Shown here: positions 24,399-33,350 of the stretch, piece after piece | Numbering within the stretch: the first letter of the stretch is position 1 | Layout: every line of letters begins with the position of its first letter | Assembly (NCBI RefSeq): GCF_900112755.1 | Contig: NZ_FOMW01000004.1 | Coordinates: forward strand, 1 to 64,000 | Source: Sulfitobacter brevis | GTDB lineage: Bacteria; Pseudomonadota; Alphaproteobacteria; Rhodobacterales; Rhodobacteraceae | Length of the DNA: 64,000 nt | Direction: 5' to 3' | Notes under the pieces: generated by a model | The model's database searches: none | The model's input: only the letters and a program-made list of their open reading frames with translations | Told to the model about the DNA's origin: nothing | Position numbers and translations under genes: made by a program

Positions 24399-25282
24399 GA
24401 TACATCTCCGTGCGTCGTTGTTCTTGTAGTCCATATTTCGGCGGTCGAGCTTGGGCTGCGGTCGTATTCCATACGATGCTCATAGGTGTCTGGGCGGTAA
24501 AGCCCGCTGATATATTCGACGACCAGTCCGACGTCGTCATACACCAGTCGTTGAACTGAGAGCAGCGGCTCGCCCGGCTCAATCTGCAGAAGTTGCGCGA
24601 CCTCAGGAGCTGCCAACTTTGCACTGATTGACTGCTCGGCTTTAGCAATGCGATGCCCTGCCCGCTCGATCAAACGCAACAAGGGCGTGTCACGCATTTC
24701 ATTATCCGTGAAACTGCGGCCGATATCTTCGGGAAGCCAAGTTGTCAGGTGGCTGAACGGAACGCCATCCAGACTGCGCACCCGGATAGCGCGTTGCATA
24801 ACCGAGCCTTCTGGTTTGACCATGACGCTACAAATATGCGGCGGTGCCACGGCATAGGTCAGTTCGATCAGATCCACATCTGTCTCCAGCCCAAGAGCCA
24901 CGAGGTTCTCGATGTTGCCGGAAAGACTTGCCATAACCGGTGACGAATGGTCATGCTGATGCCGCGCGAAAGTACCCCGCCCCCGCTGGCGCTCGACCAA
25001 CCCTTCGGTGGTCAGGCGACCCATGGCCTTGCGTATCGTTATGCGGGAAACATTGAAACGCTCGGCAAGCCAAATCTCTCCCTGCATGGGCTCGGTTCCA
25101 GAATATACACCATCAGCTATTTCCTGCTTCAGGATCAGATAAACGCGATGGTGCTTGGGCCACAGATTGTCGTCGGCCTGAGAGCCAATGATGGCCGAAC
25201 TGTCACCCTGCGTCACTTCAAGTCCCCAAATTTCCAATCCCAGCACCTTCACATGTTTAGCTGGTGTCCCGTGCTGATCCAA
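24395..25282 (-). CDS. GntR-family regulator with UTRA domain
   Basis: A 295-residue frame from a TTG at 25282. The GntR winged helix runs from HHRVYLILKQEI to GLVERQRGRGTFAR (about residues 44-105), followed by a UTRA ligand domain ending LLSVQRLVYDDVGLVVEY. The family starts a few residues before the HTH, so the true start may lie downstream of the TTG; no good ATG is present. UTRA regulators bind small carboxylates or sugars. Located between the lyase gene it overlaps and the divergent Tct operon, it probably controls both. Confidence 0.85.
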   Translation of the reverse strand: MDQHGTPAKHVKVLGLEIWGLEVTQGDSSAIIGSQADDNLWPKHHRVYLILKQEIADGVYSGTEPMQGEIWLAERFNVSRITIRKAMGRLTTEGLVERQRGRGTFARHQHDHSSPVMASLSGNIENLVALGLETDVDLIELTYAVAPPHICSVMVKPEGSVMQRAIRVRSLDGVPFSHLTTWLPEDIGRSFTDNEMRDTPLLRLIERAGHRIAKAEQSISAKLAAPEVAQLLQIEPGEPLLSVQRLVYDDVGLVVEYISGLYRPDTYEHRMEYDRSPSSTAEIWTTRTTTHGDVS

Positions 25283-25286
25283 GCTA

Positions 25287-25308
25287 AATGTTCTATTGAC
25301 ATAACATT
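25287..25308. promoter_or_regulatory. Candidate GntR/UTRA operator in the divergent promoter
   Basis: Inverted arms AATGTT (25287-25292) and AACATT (25303-25308) separated by ten bases, in the AT-rich stretch between the regulator gene and tctC. Position fits an operator; symmetry is modest. Confidence 0.35.
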
Positions 25309-25370
25309 AACACTGAGTAGCATCACGCTTGTCAAACAAACCTTATTAAAATGTGTCTCGGGAGGACCCA

Positions 25371-26381
25371 ATGTTAAAATTTTCCGGTCAGTCGCGCCGT
25401 CGTTTCATCACTGCTGCAGCTGCGCTTGGCGCTGTCGGGCTTACTTTGGGGGCAGGTGTCGCCAAGGCGGCCGATGATTGGCCTGCAGATCCGATCAACA
25501 TAGTAGTTCCGTTCAAAGCGGGCGGGTCCGCTGACCGAATGGCGCGCACATTGGCTGAGCCTCTGAGCGCGGAACTTGGCGTTCCAGTTGTGGTCGAAAA
25601 CCGACCCGGCGGCGCAGGAGGTTTAGGGGCGACATATGTCAGCCAACAACCCGCCGACGGTAACACAATGTTGCTAATGCAAGCGACGCCATACCTTGCG
25701 AATGCGATCCTTGTCGGCGGGGCACCAGTCAAGTGGGAGGATTTCAGCTTCCTAAACGCCCAGTGGAACGATTATGCCATTTGGGCCGTCCACAAGGACA
25801 GCCCCTATCAGACATTCGATCAATTGGCCGAGGCGATGAAGGAGCCGGGCAAGGTGTCTTCGGGCATCATCTACGGCAATGGCGGGCACCTGCAGACACT
25901 CCTTGCAATGCAGGCTTTGAATATCCCCGAGACGAATGTCCGCTTCGTCACATATGACGGCGGTGCCCCTCTCCGGACAGCGCTGGCAGGCAATCAGGTT
26001 GATTTCGAGGTGCTTGCTGCCCGCGGTGCCGCCTCTGTGATGGACAACCTGCGTGTCTTGTCGGTGGTGAATGACAATGATCCGGACAGCATGGGAGCGC
26101 CATTGTTGAATGATGCGCTTTCTGCCCTCGGTGCAGACCCCCAGCCGATCATCGGTGGCAATATTACCGGTCTGTTGGTTCCATCCGCCCTTAAGGCCGA
26201 TCACCCGGATCGATATACACGGCTGGTATCTGCCTACGAAACAGTTGTGACAAGCGAAGCCTATAAAGCGGCGGCAGTCGAGGCCGGAATTGGGTCGGAC
26301 TGGTTAGGCCCAGAAGCCAGCCAGGCGATGGTAGATAGTGCCTATCAGGCACTGTCCGAGCTCAGCGATGTCATTAAGTGA
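25371..26381 (+). CDS. tctC: TctC/Bug-family tripartite tricarboxylate transporter binding protein
   Basis: A 336-residue periplasmic protein. The ATG at 25371 has GGGAGGA at good spacing. The N-terminus shows RRRF followed by a hydrophobic stretch and GVAKAAD, a twin-arginine-like or Sec signal. The Bug fold is seen in INIVVPFKAGGSADRMAR and VVVENRPGGAGGLG. It delivers a carboxylate to TctAB. A 16-bp hairpin separates it from tctB. The ligand is probably the substrate of the adjacent hydratase and lyase. Confidence 0.92.
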   Translation: MLKFSGQSRRRFITAAAALGAVGLTLGAGVAKAADDWPADPINIVVPFKAGGSADRMARTLAEPLSAELGVPVVVENRPGGAGGLGATYVSQQPADGNTMLLMQATPYLANAILVGGAPVKWEDFSFLNAQWNDYAIWAVHKDSPYQTFDQLAEAMKEPGKVSSGIIYGNGGHLQTLLAMQALNIPETNVRFVTYDGGAPLRTALAGNQVDFEVLAARGAASVMDNLRVLSVVNDNDPDSMGAPLLNDALSALGADPQPIIGGNITGLLVPSALKADHPDRYTRLVSAYETVVTSEAYKAAAVEAGIGSDWLGPEASQAMVDSAYQALSELSDVIK

Positions 26382-26388
26382 CCAACTG

Positions 26389-26425
26389 AGAGCGATGCCC
26401 CGAGTGTAGCTCGGGGCATCGCTCT
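26389..26425 (+). terminator. Strong hairpin between tctC and tctB
   Basis: A perfect 16-bp stem (AGAGCGATGCCCCGAG with its complement) and a 5-base loop follow the tctC stop by 7 bases. There is no T run. It probably acts as partial terminator or mRNA stabiliser, raising binding protein over the membrane parts. Confidence 0.75.
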
Positions 26426-26466
26426 ATTGCGCACCTGCGTCCCGGCTGATCTGCGAGGATAATTTA

Positions 26467-26949
26467 ATGAGCCAAATGCCGCACGACCAGACAGAAGCCT
26501 CTCATGGCCGCCCCGACTGGGGTGCTCTGATTTTTGCCTGCCTGCTTGCCGTTGCCGTTCTGGTTTTCGCGTGGTCCGTGGTCAGCACGGCTCGGCGGAC
26601 GACAGACTGGCTGTTGATCGCACCTGGGGCTATGATTGCGGCCTTCGCATTTATCTATGCGGGAATTGTGGATTTGCGGATCAAGCGGCACGTCGCTGAC
26701 CTGGCCGTGAAGGCACGCAGCGAAGCGGCGCAACCGGTCATTCTCATAGGACTAACATGCGTTTTTGCCGGTGCGGCTCCCTTCATCGGCTTTGATCTGG
26801 GTTCGGGGATATTTATTTTGCTTTGTCTGTTGGTGCAGGGAGAGCGGTGCTGGTGGAAACTCGCTTTGGCCTCAATCGGGGGCGCCGCAGTGATGAGTTG
26901 GGTCTTTGTGGACCTACTCATGGTCCGCTTACCGGTAATTTTTCTATAG
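26467..26949 (+). CDS. tctB: TctB-family small permease subunit
   Basis: A 160-residue membrane protein with four hydrophobic helices (about 19-36, 52-70, 93-115 and 125-155) in the usual TctB pattern, including a VILIGLTCVFAGAAPFIGFDLGSGIF stretch. It is the poorly conserved small subunit that works with TctA in the secondary carboxylate importer. Its place between tctC and tctA supports the call. Confidence 0.85.
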   Translation: MSQMPHDQTEASHGRPDWGALIFACLLAVAVLVFAWSVVSTARRTTDWLLIAPGAMIAAFAFIYAGIVDLRIKRHVADLAVKARSEAAQPVILIGLTCVFAGAAPFIGFDLGSGIFILLCLLVQGERCWWKLALASIGGAAVMSWVFVDLLMVRLPVIFL

Positions 26950-26988
26950 GTAGAGTTCCCTTCCGATGACGATGAAAGCACAGTTTAA

Positions 26989-28500
26989 ATGATAGACCTA
27001 TCGGCGTTCTCCTCCGCACTAAGCCTTTTGGGAAGCGATCCTATGGCTTGGCTGGTGGTCATTCCCGGCCTTTTTATTGGTCTGATTTTCGGCGCGATCC
27101 CTGGTCTGTCTATTTCAATTGCCATGGCAGTGTTCCTGCCCGCGACGCTCTACATGGAGTTTCTTCCGGCAATTCTGTTCCTGACAGCGATTTTCACTGG
27201 TGGTGGGTTTGGCGGGGCCGTGCCTGCGATCCTAATGAATATTCCAGGCACCTCAAGTGCTGTCGCCACTGCATTTGACGGCTATCCGATGGCACGATCA
27301 GGACTTCATGGCGAGGCGCTCGGCACTGGTCTCGTGGCCTCGGCAGTCGGGACATTGTTCGGCTATGTTATCTTGCTGTTCATCGTCAGCCCTGTTGCCA
27401 CGTTGGTACTCATGCTGGGACCGACCGAGATGCTGACCGTCGCAATCTGGGGCCTATTGCTGATTGCGGTGCTAAATGATGCCAGCATCGCCAAGGGCGT
27501 GGCCGCTGGCCTTCTTGGGATTTTGATCAGCACCATTGGTTACTCTGACACTGGCATGATGCGCGGCACCTTCGGCAGCATGTATCTGTTAGACGGTATC
27601 CCCCCGATTCCAGCGTTGATTGGTCTGTTCGCGGCCTCAGAACTGATCAATATGTCCGGCTGCGGTGACTACCTCGTCGCCGACCGCGAGCTCCGCAAAA
27701 TCCGGCTTGGTCCAATTCTTAAAGGTGTTAAGGCGTCGCTACGCGCTTGGCCGCAAGTGCTGCGCGGATCGGCAATCGGCACAGCGATCGGTATTATTCC
27801 CGGGGTCGGTGCAAGTGTGGCGAATCTCGCCTCCTACGCCGCGGCAAAGCGCCTGGCGCGCAACCCCGAGAGCTTTGGCAAGGGTAACCCGGCAGGCGTC
27901 ATAGCATCGGAATCCGCCAACTCTTCATCCGAAGGCGGCGGTATGGTTACGCTTCTCGCGCTTGGCTTGCCTGGCGGCGCGGGAACTGCAATTCTGCTTG
28001 GTGCTTTTGCCATGCACAATGTCACCGGTGGACCGCGTTTCATTTCAGAAAGCAAAGATATTGTTTATGCCCTCATCTTGGGAAACATCGTGCAGGCGAT
28101 CCTGCTGATGGGCGTCGGCCTTATCTTCGTATTTGGCGCCAGCTACATCGTGAAGGTCCGGCTCAGCTACCTGATCCCTTTCGTACTTACCGTCTCGATG
28201 ATGGGGGCTTTTGCTATCACCGGATCTATGGTCGGTCCGCTCACTGTTGCCGGAGCTGGAGCCCTTGGCTGGGTAATGCGTCGATATGGCTACCCAGTGA
28301 CGGCAACTGTCGTTGGTCTGCTGATCGGTCCGATGGCCGAAGGCGAATTGACGCGAAGTTGGCAAATCTCGGGCGGCGACCCGACTTTTCTTCTCAACCG
28401 CCCGATAACACTGGTAATGTTCGCATTGCTGCTGGTCACGATCACCTTCGTGCTTATTAGCCGCAAACGCAGCCGGGCGGAGGTGAAATACGATGTCTGA
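26989..28500 (+). CDS. tctA: TctA-family large permease subunit
   Basis: A 503-residue membrane protein with about 10-12 helices. The repeated TctA motifs GAIPGLSISIAMAVFLP and GIIPGVGASVANLASYAAAKR are present, as is SSEGGGMVTLLALGLPGGAGTA. It forms the transport channel for the carboxylate handed over by TctC, driven by an ion gradient. It overlaps the start of the leuC-like gene by eight bases, tying transport to metabolism. Confidence 0.93.
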   Translation: MIDLSAFSSALSLLGSDPMAWLVVIPGLFIGLIFGAIPGLSISIAMAVFLPATLYMEFLPAILFLTAIFTGGGFGGAVPAILMNIPGTSSAVATAFDGYPMARSGLHGEALGTGLVASAVGTLFGYVILLFIVSPVATLVLMLGPTEMLTVAIWGLLLIAVLNDASIAKGVAAGLLGILISTIGYSDTGMMRGTFGSMYLLDGIPPIPALIGLFAASELINMSGCGDYLVADRELRKIRLGPILKGVKASLRAWPQVLRGSAIGTAIGIIPGVGASVANLASYAAAKRLARNPESFGKGNPAGVIASESANSSSEGGGMVTLLALGLPGGAGTAILLGAFAMHNVTGGPRFISESKDIVYALILGNIVQAILLMGVGLIFVFGASYIVKVRLSYLIPFVLTVSMMGAFAITGSMVGPLTVAGAGALGWVMRRYGYPVTATVVGLLIGPMAEGELTRSWQISGGDPTFLLNRPITLVMFALLLVTITFVLISRKRSRAEVKYDV

Positions 28501-29893
28501 TACGAGAACTTTGACGGAACCCCGCGGCACTGTCGCAAAAATCCGAGAAGCGCACCGGATCTTGGCGCAGGATGGTACCGACTTACTCTATATCGACCGT
28601 CACTTTTTGCACGAAGGGTCGCATCACGCATTTGCCAGCTTGCGCGAAGCAGGGCGCAGCATCCGCCAGCCAGCGCTAACTTTTGGTGTTGCAGACCACT
28701 ACGTCCCCTCAAGTCCGGAACGGGCTAACGAAGTGACGGCGACTATGATCGATAGGTTGGATCGCAATACGCGCGACTTCGGCATAGATAGCTTCGGTAT
28801 CGGTGATCCCCGCCGCGGCATCGTGCATGTTGCTATGCCGGAACAAGGATTAAGCCTGCCCGGCACCACGATCGTCTGCGGCGACAGTCACACGGCCACA
28901 CATGGTGCCTTTGGGGCCTTCGCGTTTGGCATCGGTGCCTCCGAAGTGGCCCACGTACTGGCGACGCAGACGCTGTGGCAGATGCCCATGCCTGTCATGC
29001 GCATCCGCATTGAGGGGCAGTTACCCACAGGTGCTACTGCCAAGGATCTGGCGCTGACGATCATTTGGCGGATCGGGACAGGCGGTGCAACTGGTCATGC
29101 CGTAGAATATGACGGCAGCGCCGTAGCCGCCCTTTCAATGGAAGAACGCATGACATTGTGCAATATGACCATCGAAATGGGCGCGCGTTCAGGGCTTGTT
29201 CCACCGGATGACACGACATTTGAGTGGCTCAAGGGGCGTCCAATGGCCCCCAAAGGGAAAGCCTGGAAGAGCGCTGTTGCTGAATGGCGTGCGTTGCGGC
29301 CCGATCCAAACGCAACCTACGACAAGGAAATACTTATCGACGCGGATGATGTCAGCCCAATGGTCACTTGGGGAACCAGCCCGGAGCAGGTGGCCCCAGT
29401 AGACGCCGCTGTTCCAGCAGATGCGGATCCAGATGCTTTGGATTACATGGGACTCGCCGCCGGGGTGCCGTTAACCACCATCAACATCGACCGCGCGTTC
29501 ATTGGAAGTTGCACAAATGGTCGGTTGAGCGACCTGCGCGCCGCAGCAGTCATCCTAAGCGGGCGCCGTGTCGTCGTCCCTTTGTTGGTTTCGCCTGGAT
29601 CTGATGACGTCGCCCGCCAAGCAGAATCCGAGGGTATTGCAGAGATTTTCCGCGCCGCTGGGGCGGAATGGGGCGCGAGCGGATGTTCTTTGTGTGTCAG
29701 TATGAACGGAGACTTAGTTGCATCCAACGAACGCTGTGCCTCGACCTCTAATCGGAACTTCAAAGGCCGGCAGGGACCCGGTGCGCGGACACATCTTATG
29801 AGTCCGCAAATGGTCGCCGCAGCAGCAATCACTGGGCGCATCACGGACGCGCGCACCATGGCGCCACAGGACTGCCTTGGAGACCCGTCATGA
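28493..29893 (+). CDS. Aconitase-family hydratase, large subunit (LeuC/DmdA-like)
   Basis: A 466-residue LeuC-like protein. Fe-S cluster cysteines are visible in SCTNGRLSDL and in SGCSLCVSMNGD; substrate-binding HTATHGAFGAFAFGIG (CGDSHTATHG) is intact. LeuC-type large subunits pair with LeuD-type small ones as isopropylmalate isomerase, citraconate/maleate or dimethylmaleate hydratase. The operon (tricarboxylate transport, PEP-mutase-like lyase) points away from leucine synthesis. Overlaps the small subunit gene by four bases. Confidence 0.9.
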   Translation: MSDTRTLTEPRGTVAKIREAHRILAQDGTDLLYIDRHFLHEGSHHAFASLREAGRSIRQPALTFGVADHYVPSSPERANEVTATMIDRLDRNTRDFGIDSFGIGDPRRGIVHVAMPEQGLSLPGTTIVCGDSHTATHGAFGAFAFGIGASEVAHVLATQTLWQMPMPVMRIRIEGQLPTGATAKDLALTIIWRIGTGGATGHAVEYDGSAVAALSMEERMTLCNMTIEMGARSGLVPPDDTTFEWLKGRPMAPKGKAWKSAVAEWRALRPDPNATYDKEILIDADDVSPMVTWGTSPEQVAPVDAAVPADADPDALDYMGLAAGVPLTTINIDRAFIGSCTNGRLSDLRAAAVILSGRRVVVPLLVSPGSDDVARQAESEGIAEIFRAAGAEWGASGCSLCVSMNGDLVASNERCASTSNRNFKGRQGPGARTHLMSPQMVAAAAITGRITDARTMAPQDCLGDPS

Positions 29894-30519
29894 GCGGCAT
29901 GCAGACGATCAACGGTGTGGCGAGCGCCCTGCCCCGCGCAAACATCGACACCGATCAAATCATTCCCGCCAGGTTCATGAGCCGCTCACGCGCAGATGGT
30001 TACGGCAGCCAATGTTTTTATGATCTGCGATTTACCCAAGAAGGCACGCCCCGGGCAGACTGGCCACTCAGGCACTTGTCCGAGGGTCCCACAGTACTGG
30101 TCGCGGGAGAGAATTTCGGCTGTGGATCATCGCGCGAAGCTGCCGTGTATGCTTTGATGGACTTTGGCGTGAAGGTCATCATCGCCGCAAGTTTTGGCGA
30201 CATTTTTCAATCCAATGCCGGAAAGAACGGGCTTCTAACCATCATATTGCCTGCTGCCCACATTCGTGAAATTTTCGCAATGCTGCACGTCGACCCTGAG
30301 ATGCAGATCTCCATTGATCTGCCCGGCCAGCGACTTTGTGCCGGTGAGATCAATATCAGTTTTGAGATAGATGCCCGGCTCAAATACCGCTTGGAACGTG
30401 GACTGGATGAATTGTCAGCGACACTGGAACTGGAGGACTGCATCGTAGCCTTCGAAGCCAAACACCTTGGGTCATCCGCTTGGCGAGTGCCTTTGAAACC
30501 TGAACCAAGACCAGACTGA
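29890..30519 (+). CDS. Aconitase-family hydratase, small subunit (LeuD/DmdB-like)
   Basis: A 209-residue LeuD-like swivelling domain. Start overlaps the large-subunit stop (ATGA). Motifs: ANIDTDQIIPARFM at the N-terminus, GENFGCGSSREAAVYAL with active-site residues, and GDIFQSNAGKNGLL. Together with the large subunit it moves or adds water on a carboxylic acid. See the neighbouring large subunit for likely substrates. Confidence 0.9.
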   Translation: MSGMQTINGVASALPRANIDTDQIIPARFMSRSRADGYGSQCFYDLRFTQEGTPRADWPLRHLSEGPTVLVAGENFGCGSSREAAVYALMDFGVKVIIAASFGDIFQSNAGKNGLLTIILPAAHIREIFAMLHVDPEMQISIDLPGQRLCAGEINISFEIDARLKYRLERGLDELSATLELEDCIVAFEAKHLGSSAWRVPLKPEPRPD

Positions 30520-30609
30520 TCGCCGCAGACAAACCAGAGCTAAAGCTAAAATTTTCGACGGAACCGCCGAAATGGCGCCAATTGCATTTGCAAAAAGGAC
30601 CTTCCAGCG

Positions 30610-31095
30610 ATGAAAAACACTTGTGATCTGCACGACAAATTTGGCGAAGTGCTCGAAATTATACCCTTCGGCCTGCGCTCGTATGGAAGTCGCTCGGCCT
30701 TTTCAGGGCCGGTAGAAACGGTGAAATGCTTCGAGGATAATTCTCGCATTCGTGAATTGGCGCAAACCGCTGGAAACGGCCGTGTCCTTGTCGTGGATGC
30801 CGGCGCATCGCTGCGCTATGCTGTGATGGGTGACATGATCGCCGGAAACTACAGCAGAAATGGCTGGGCCGGCGTGATAATTTGGGGTGCAGTGCGAGAC
30901 GTCACGGAACTCGCAAAACTCGACCTCGGCATCATGGCTCTGGGCAATATTATGCGCCCGTCTATCAGATGTAGCGAAGGTCAGACTGGCGTACCGATAC
31001 GCATCGGAGAGGCACGGATCAGCAAAAACGCCTTCTTAGTTGCTGACGAAGATGGTGTAATCGTCTTCCCGGAAAGTGTTGCATACCCAATCTAA
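30610..31095 (+). CDS. RraA/HMG-aldolase family protein
   Basis: A 161-residue protein of the RraA/dimethylmenaquinone methyltransferase-like fold. The active-site patterns GDMIAGNYSRNGWAGVIIWG and AVRDVTEL (Arg-Asp pair) are kept. Relatives are either RNase E inhibitors (RraA) or class II aldolases that split 4-hydroxy-4-methyl-2-oxoglutarate or decarboxylate oxaloacetate. In this carboxylate operon the aldolase/decarboxylase role is more likely. Gap of 90 bases to the leuD-like gene. Confidence 0.85.
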   Translation: MKNTCDLHDKFGEVLEIIPFGLRSYGSRSAFSGPVETVKCFEDNSRIRELAQTAGNGRVLVVDAGASLRYAVMGDMIAGNYSRNGWAGVIIWGAVRDVTELAKLDLGIMALGNIMRPSIRCSEGQTGVPIRIGEARISKNAFLVADEDGVIVFPESVAYPI

Positions 31096-31329
31096 TAGAC
31101 GAAATAAGGTACTATTCAGCCGGTATGTTGCTGCAGCAAAACTTTTTTTGAGCGGTGCAAGTCCATGTGCAGCTCGACAGGATGATGGCGCGCAATGAAG
31201 TGCTAAACGACGTGTATAGGCGGCGACTCTTTGCCACACAGTGCATATTTAGTAATCTCCAACCAAGCTGAGCCACCGTCCGCGATGTGGACCTGCACAT
31301 GATACAGACACCGCCATCTTGTTTGCAAT
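31096..31329. other. Convergent intergenic region, no gene
   Basis: About 235 bases between the ends of the RraA-like and MBL genes. The open frames here are short and not protein-like. No clear terminator stem was identified. Confidence 0.35.
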
Positions 31330-32118
31330 CTAAGACCGCGATGTCAGATCAAAGATTAAACTGTCGTTCGCTATGGAGTCGTACATTTCCGCGACCGCAG
31401 GATCATGACCGGGGATCAGACGATCCGGGCTGCCAGCAAGTCGTAACACCTTGTCTTGGCTGTCGAGTGCGTCCCCGACATTAGCGATGATCGGAAACGG
31501 TTTGCCGCTGTCGATATTCGCGTAGAAATGCGCGGCATCCGAGGCCAGACAAAGCCGCCCTCTCGCCGTCTCAACTGTCAGAGCCTGAAGCCCCAGAGAA
31601 TGCCCGGGCACATGGTGCAACCGGATGCCATCGGCTAAATCGATATCCCCGCTCACAAAATCAACCCGCCCACCATAATTTAGGGCGACCATGAGCTGGA
31701 CGTCCGAAAGTTCGAACGGAGCGCGCATAAGCGTGTGGCGCATGTATCTCCCAGTTGCGAAGTTCATTTCGCTCTCTTGCAAAACAAAACGCGCATTGGG
31801 CAATTTATCCATGTTGCCAGCGTGATCGTAGTGCAGATGAGTAATTACGACGGTGTCGATATCTTCTGGCGCAACACCCAAACCCGCAAGCGCCTCGATC
31901 GGGCAGCGCAGGAAATCTCGGTTACGAGTCTGAGCACGTGCGGCATTAAAGCCGGTATCGACCAAGAGTACCCTACCCGCGTTTTTAATGAGCCAGACAT
32001 AGTAAAAAATCGGGAGCGGCCCGTCGTGGGGGTCTGCTCCCATGAAGTAGTCCGACGCGGGTCGCATCGACTGCGCGTACTTGATCGCATAGACCTCGTA
32101 TTGTGCAGGTTTTTTCAT
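31330..32118 (-). CDS. MBL-fold hydrolase, N-acyl-homoserine-lactonase-like
   Basis: A 262-residue metallo-beta-lactamase-fold enzyme. The ATG at 32118 overlaps the preceding hydrolase stop by four bases. The metal motif HLHYDH is at 94-99, with a later PGHSLGLQ and SDAAH. The fold and length fit the AttM/AiiA lactonase group, which opens lactone rings. In this operon a catabolic lactone is as likely a substrate as a signal molecule. No LuxR or LuxI gene is nearby. Confidence 0.85.
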   Translation of the reverse strand: MKKPAQYEVYAIKYAQSMRPASDYFMGADPHDGPLPIFYYVWLIKNAGRVLLVDTGFNAARAQTRNRDFLRCPIEALAGLGVAPEDIDTVVITHLHYDHAGNMDKLPNARFVLQESEMNFATGRYMRHTLMRAPFELSDVQLMVALNYGGRVDFVSGDIDLADGIRLHHVPGHSLGLQALTVETARGRLCLASDAAHFYANIDSGKPFPIIANVGDALDSQDKVLRLAGSPDRLIPGHDPAVAEMYDSIANDSLIFDLTSRS

Positions 32119-33350
32119 GGACGACGCTCCTCTATCCGTGCCAGTGCGGCGCAAAAGTGCGGCCGGAAACGGTCCGGATCCTCGATCATCGGGAAGTGGC
32201 CCAGACCGTCCATCTCGTGAAATGTCGCAGTGCTGCCGCCAATTTCGTTCAACAATTGCCGCGTATTTGCAGGGGAGGCAGAATAGTCATAGCTGCCCGT
32301 CAGCAACTCGATCGGCACTCCGCAGGTACGCAGTGCAGGTGCAAGTCGCTTGCCGTCGTATTCCTCGGAGTAGTAGCCCAGATCGCCCATATAAACACCA
32401 GGCCGGGCTTGTGCATAAATCGCGCAGGCCTCGTCGCGTTGCTTTTGCGGGCAACCCGGGCCGAGCATGGCACGTACGTAGGCCGGATTGTGTTGGCTGT
32501 CGGCAATACGGGCGTCGGTGAGCAACTCACTTTTTCGCCCCGGCGAGATGAGAGGCGCTTCGAGCGCCACGACCCCGCGCAAGAGGTCAGGACGTTGCGC
32601 GGCCACAGTCAACGCCATGGATGCCCCCATTGAACATCCGACCAAAATGACCGGCTCCTGTACTATTTCGTCTATAAAGGCTACCACCCATTGAAGGTAT
32701 CGTGCTTCGGTAAGTTTGTACTGGGCGGTTGTTTCGACATTGTCCGCGCCGGAAGATAACCCGTGCCACGGCATATCGAATGCCAAAAGCCGGTGGTTCT
32801 TTTGAAGCTTTGTATCCGCAAGTTGATGCAGGAATTGCCGCGCATCAGCTCCAGCAGTATGCAAAAAAACGACAGGCGTGCCCTGCCCCGCCTCCATATA
32901 ATGAAGACGGGCAAACGTCCCGTCAGGCAAGGCAACGACCCGATGGCGGCTTGTGACATTCGACACGTCATGGAGAAAGTTAAAGCCAGTATAAGGAGTC
33001 GGCGCGGGACGGGCTAATTCAATCAAACGTTCCAATGCAGCAAGCGCTTGAGCGAGCGCAACAGGCGAGCCTGTCACCGCCGGACCTTGCTCATTGCGGA
33101 TCAGAGCCCCGAAGGAATGAAGGCCCGGGGCCGGATCGGCACGCAAGACCTCAGCCCAAAGTGCCATTGGGGCTTCGAGCGTAATGCCGCCCCCGTGAGT
33201 GTCGAGGAAAAGAGGTTCCTCACAAAGGTGAAGCGTCCAAGACTGATCGGCAATGCGCAGGGTTAGCGGCAGGTCCAGCCCGCGACAAGACCAGCAGAAA
33301 ATCGTGTCTTCGGCGGCTTGCTGCAGCCAGTTTTTAATCTGGTCAGTCAT
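32115..33350 (-). CDS. Alpha/beta hydrolase with an N-terminal extra domain
   Basis: A 411-residue protein. Residues 1-115 form an extra domain of unclear type, perhaps SCP2-like. An alpha/beta hydrolase follows with GTPVVFLHTAGADARQF as oxyanion region, nucleophile S240 in GCSMGAS, and a probable catalytic His in GLGHFPMIEDP. It should cut an ester, lactone or C-C bond in the pathway encoded around it. Overlaps both neighbours by four bases. Confidence 0.85.
   Translation of the reverse strand: MTDQIKNWLQQAAEDTIFCWSCRGLDLPLTLRIADQSWTLHLCEEPLFLDTHGGGITLEAPMALWAEVLRADPAPGLHSFGALIRNEQGPAVTGSPVALAQALAALERLIELARPAPTPYTGFNFLHDVSNVTSRHRVVALPDGTFARLHYMEAGQGTPVVFLHTAGADARQFLHQLADTKLQKNHRLLAFDMPWHGLSSGADNVETTAQYKLTEARYLQWVVAFIDEIVQEPVILVGCSMGASMALTVAAQRPDLLRGVVALEAPLISPGRKSELLTDARIADSQHNPAYVRAMLGPGCPQKQRDEACAIYAQARPGVYMGDLGYYSEEYDGKRLAPALRTCGVPIELLTGSYDYSASPANTRQLLNEIGGSTATFHEMDGLGHFPMIEDPDRFRPHFCAALARIEERRP

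Noticed and set aside
31330..32118. Quorum-quenching locus
   Set aside because: The MBL protein looks like AHL lactonases, but it is embedded in a catabolic operon with no LuxI/LuxR gene nearby, so a catabolic lactone is at least as likely.
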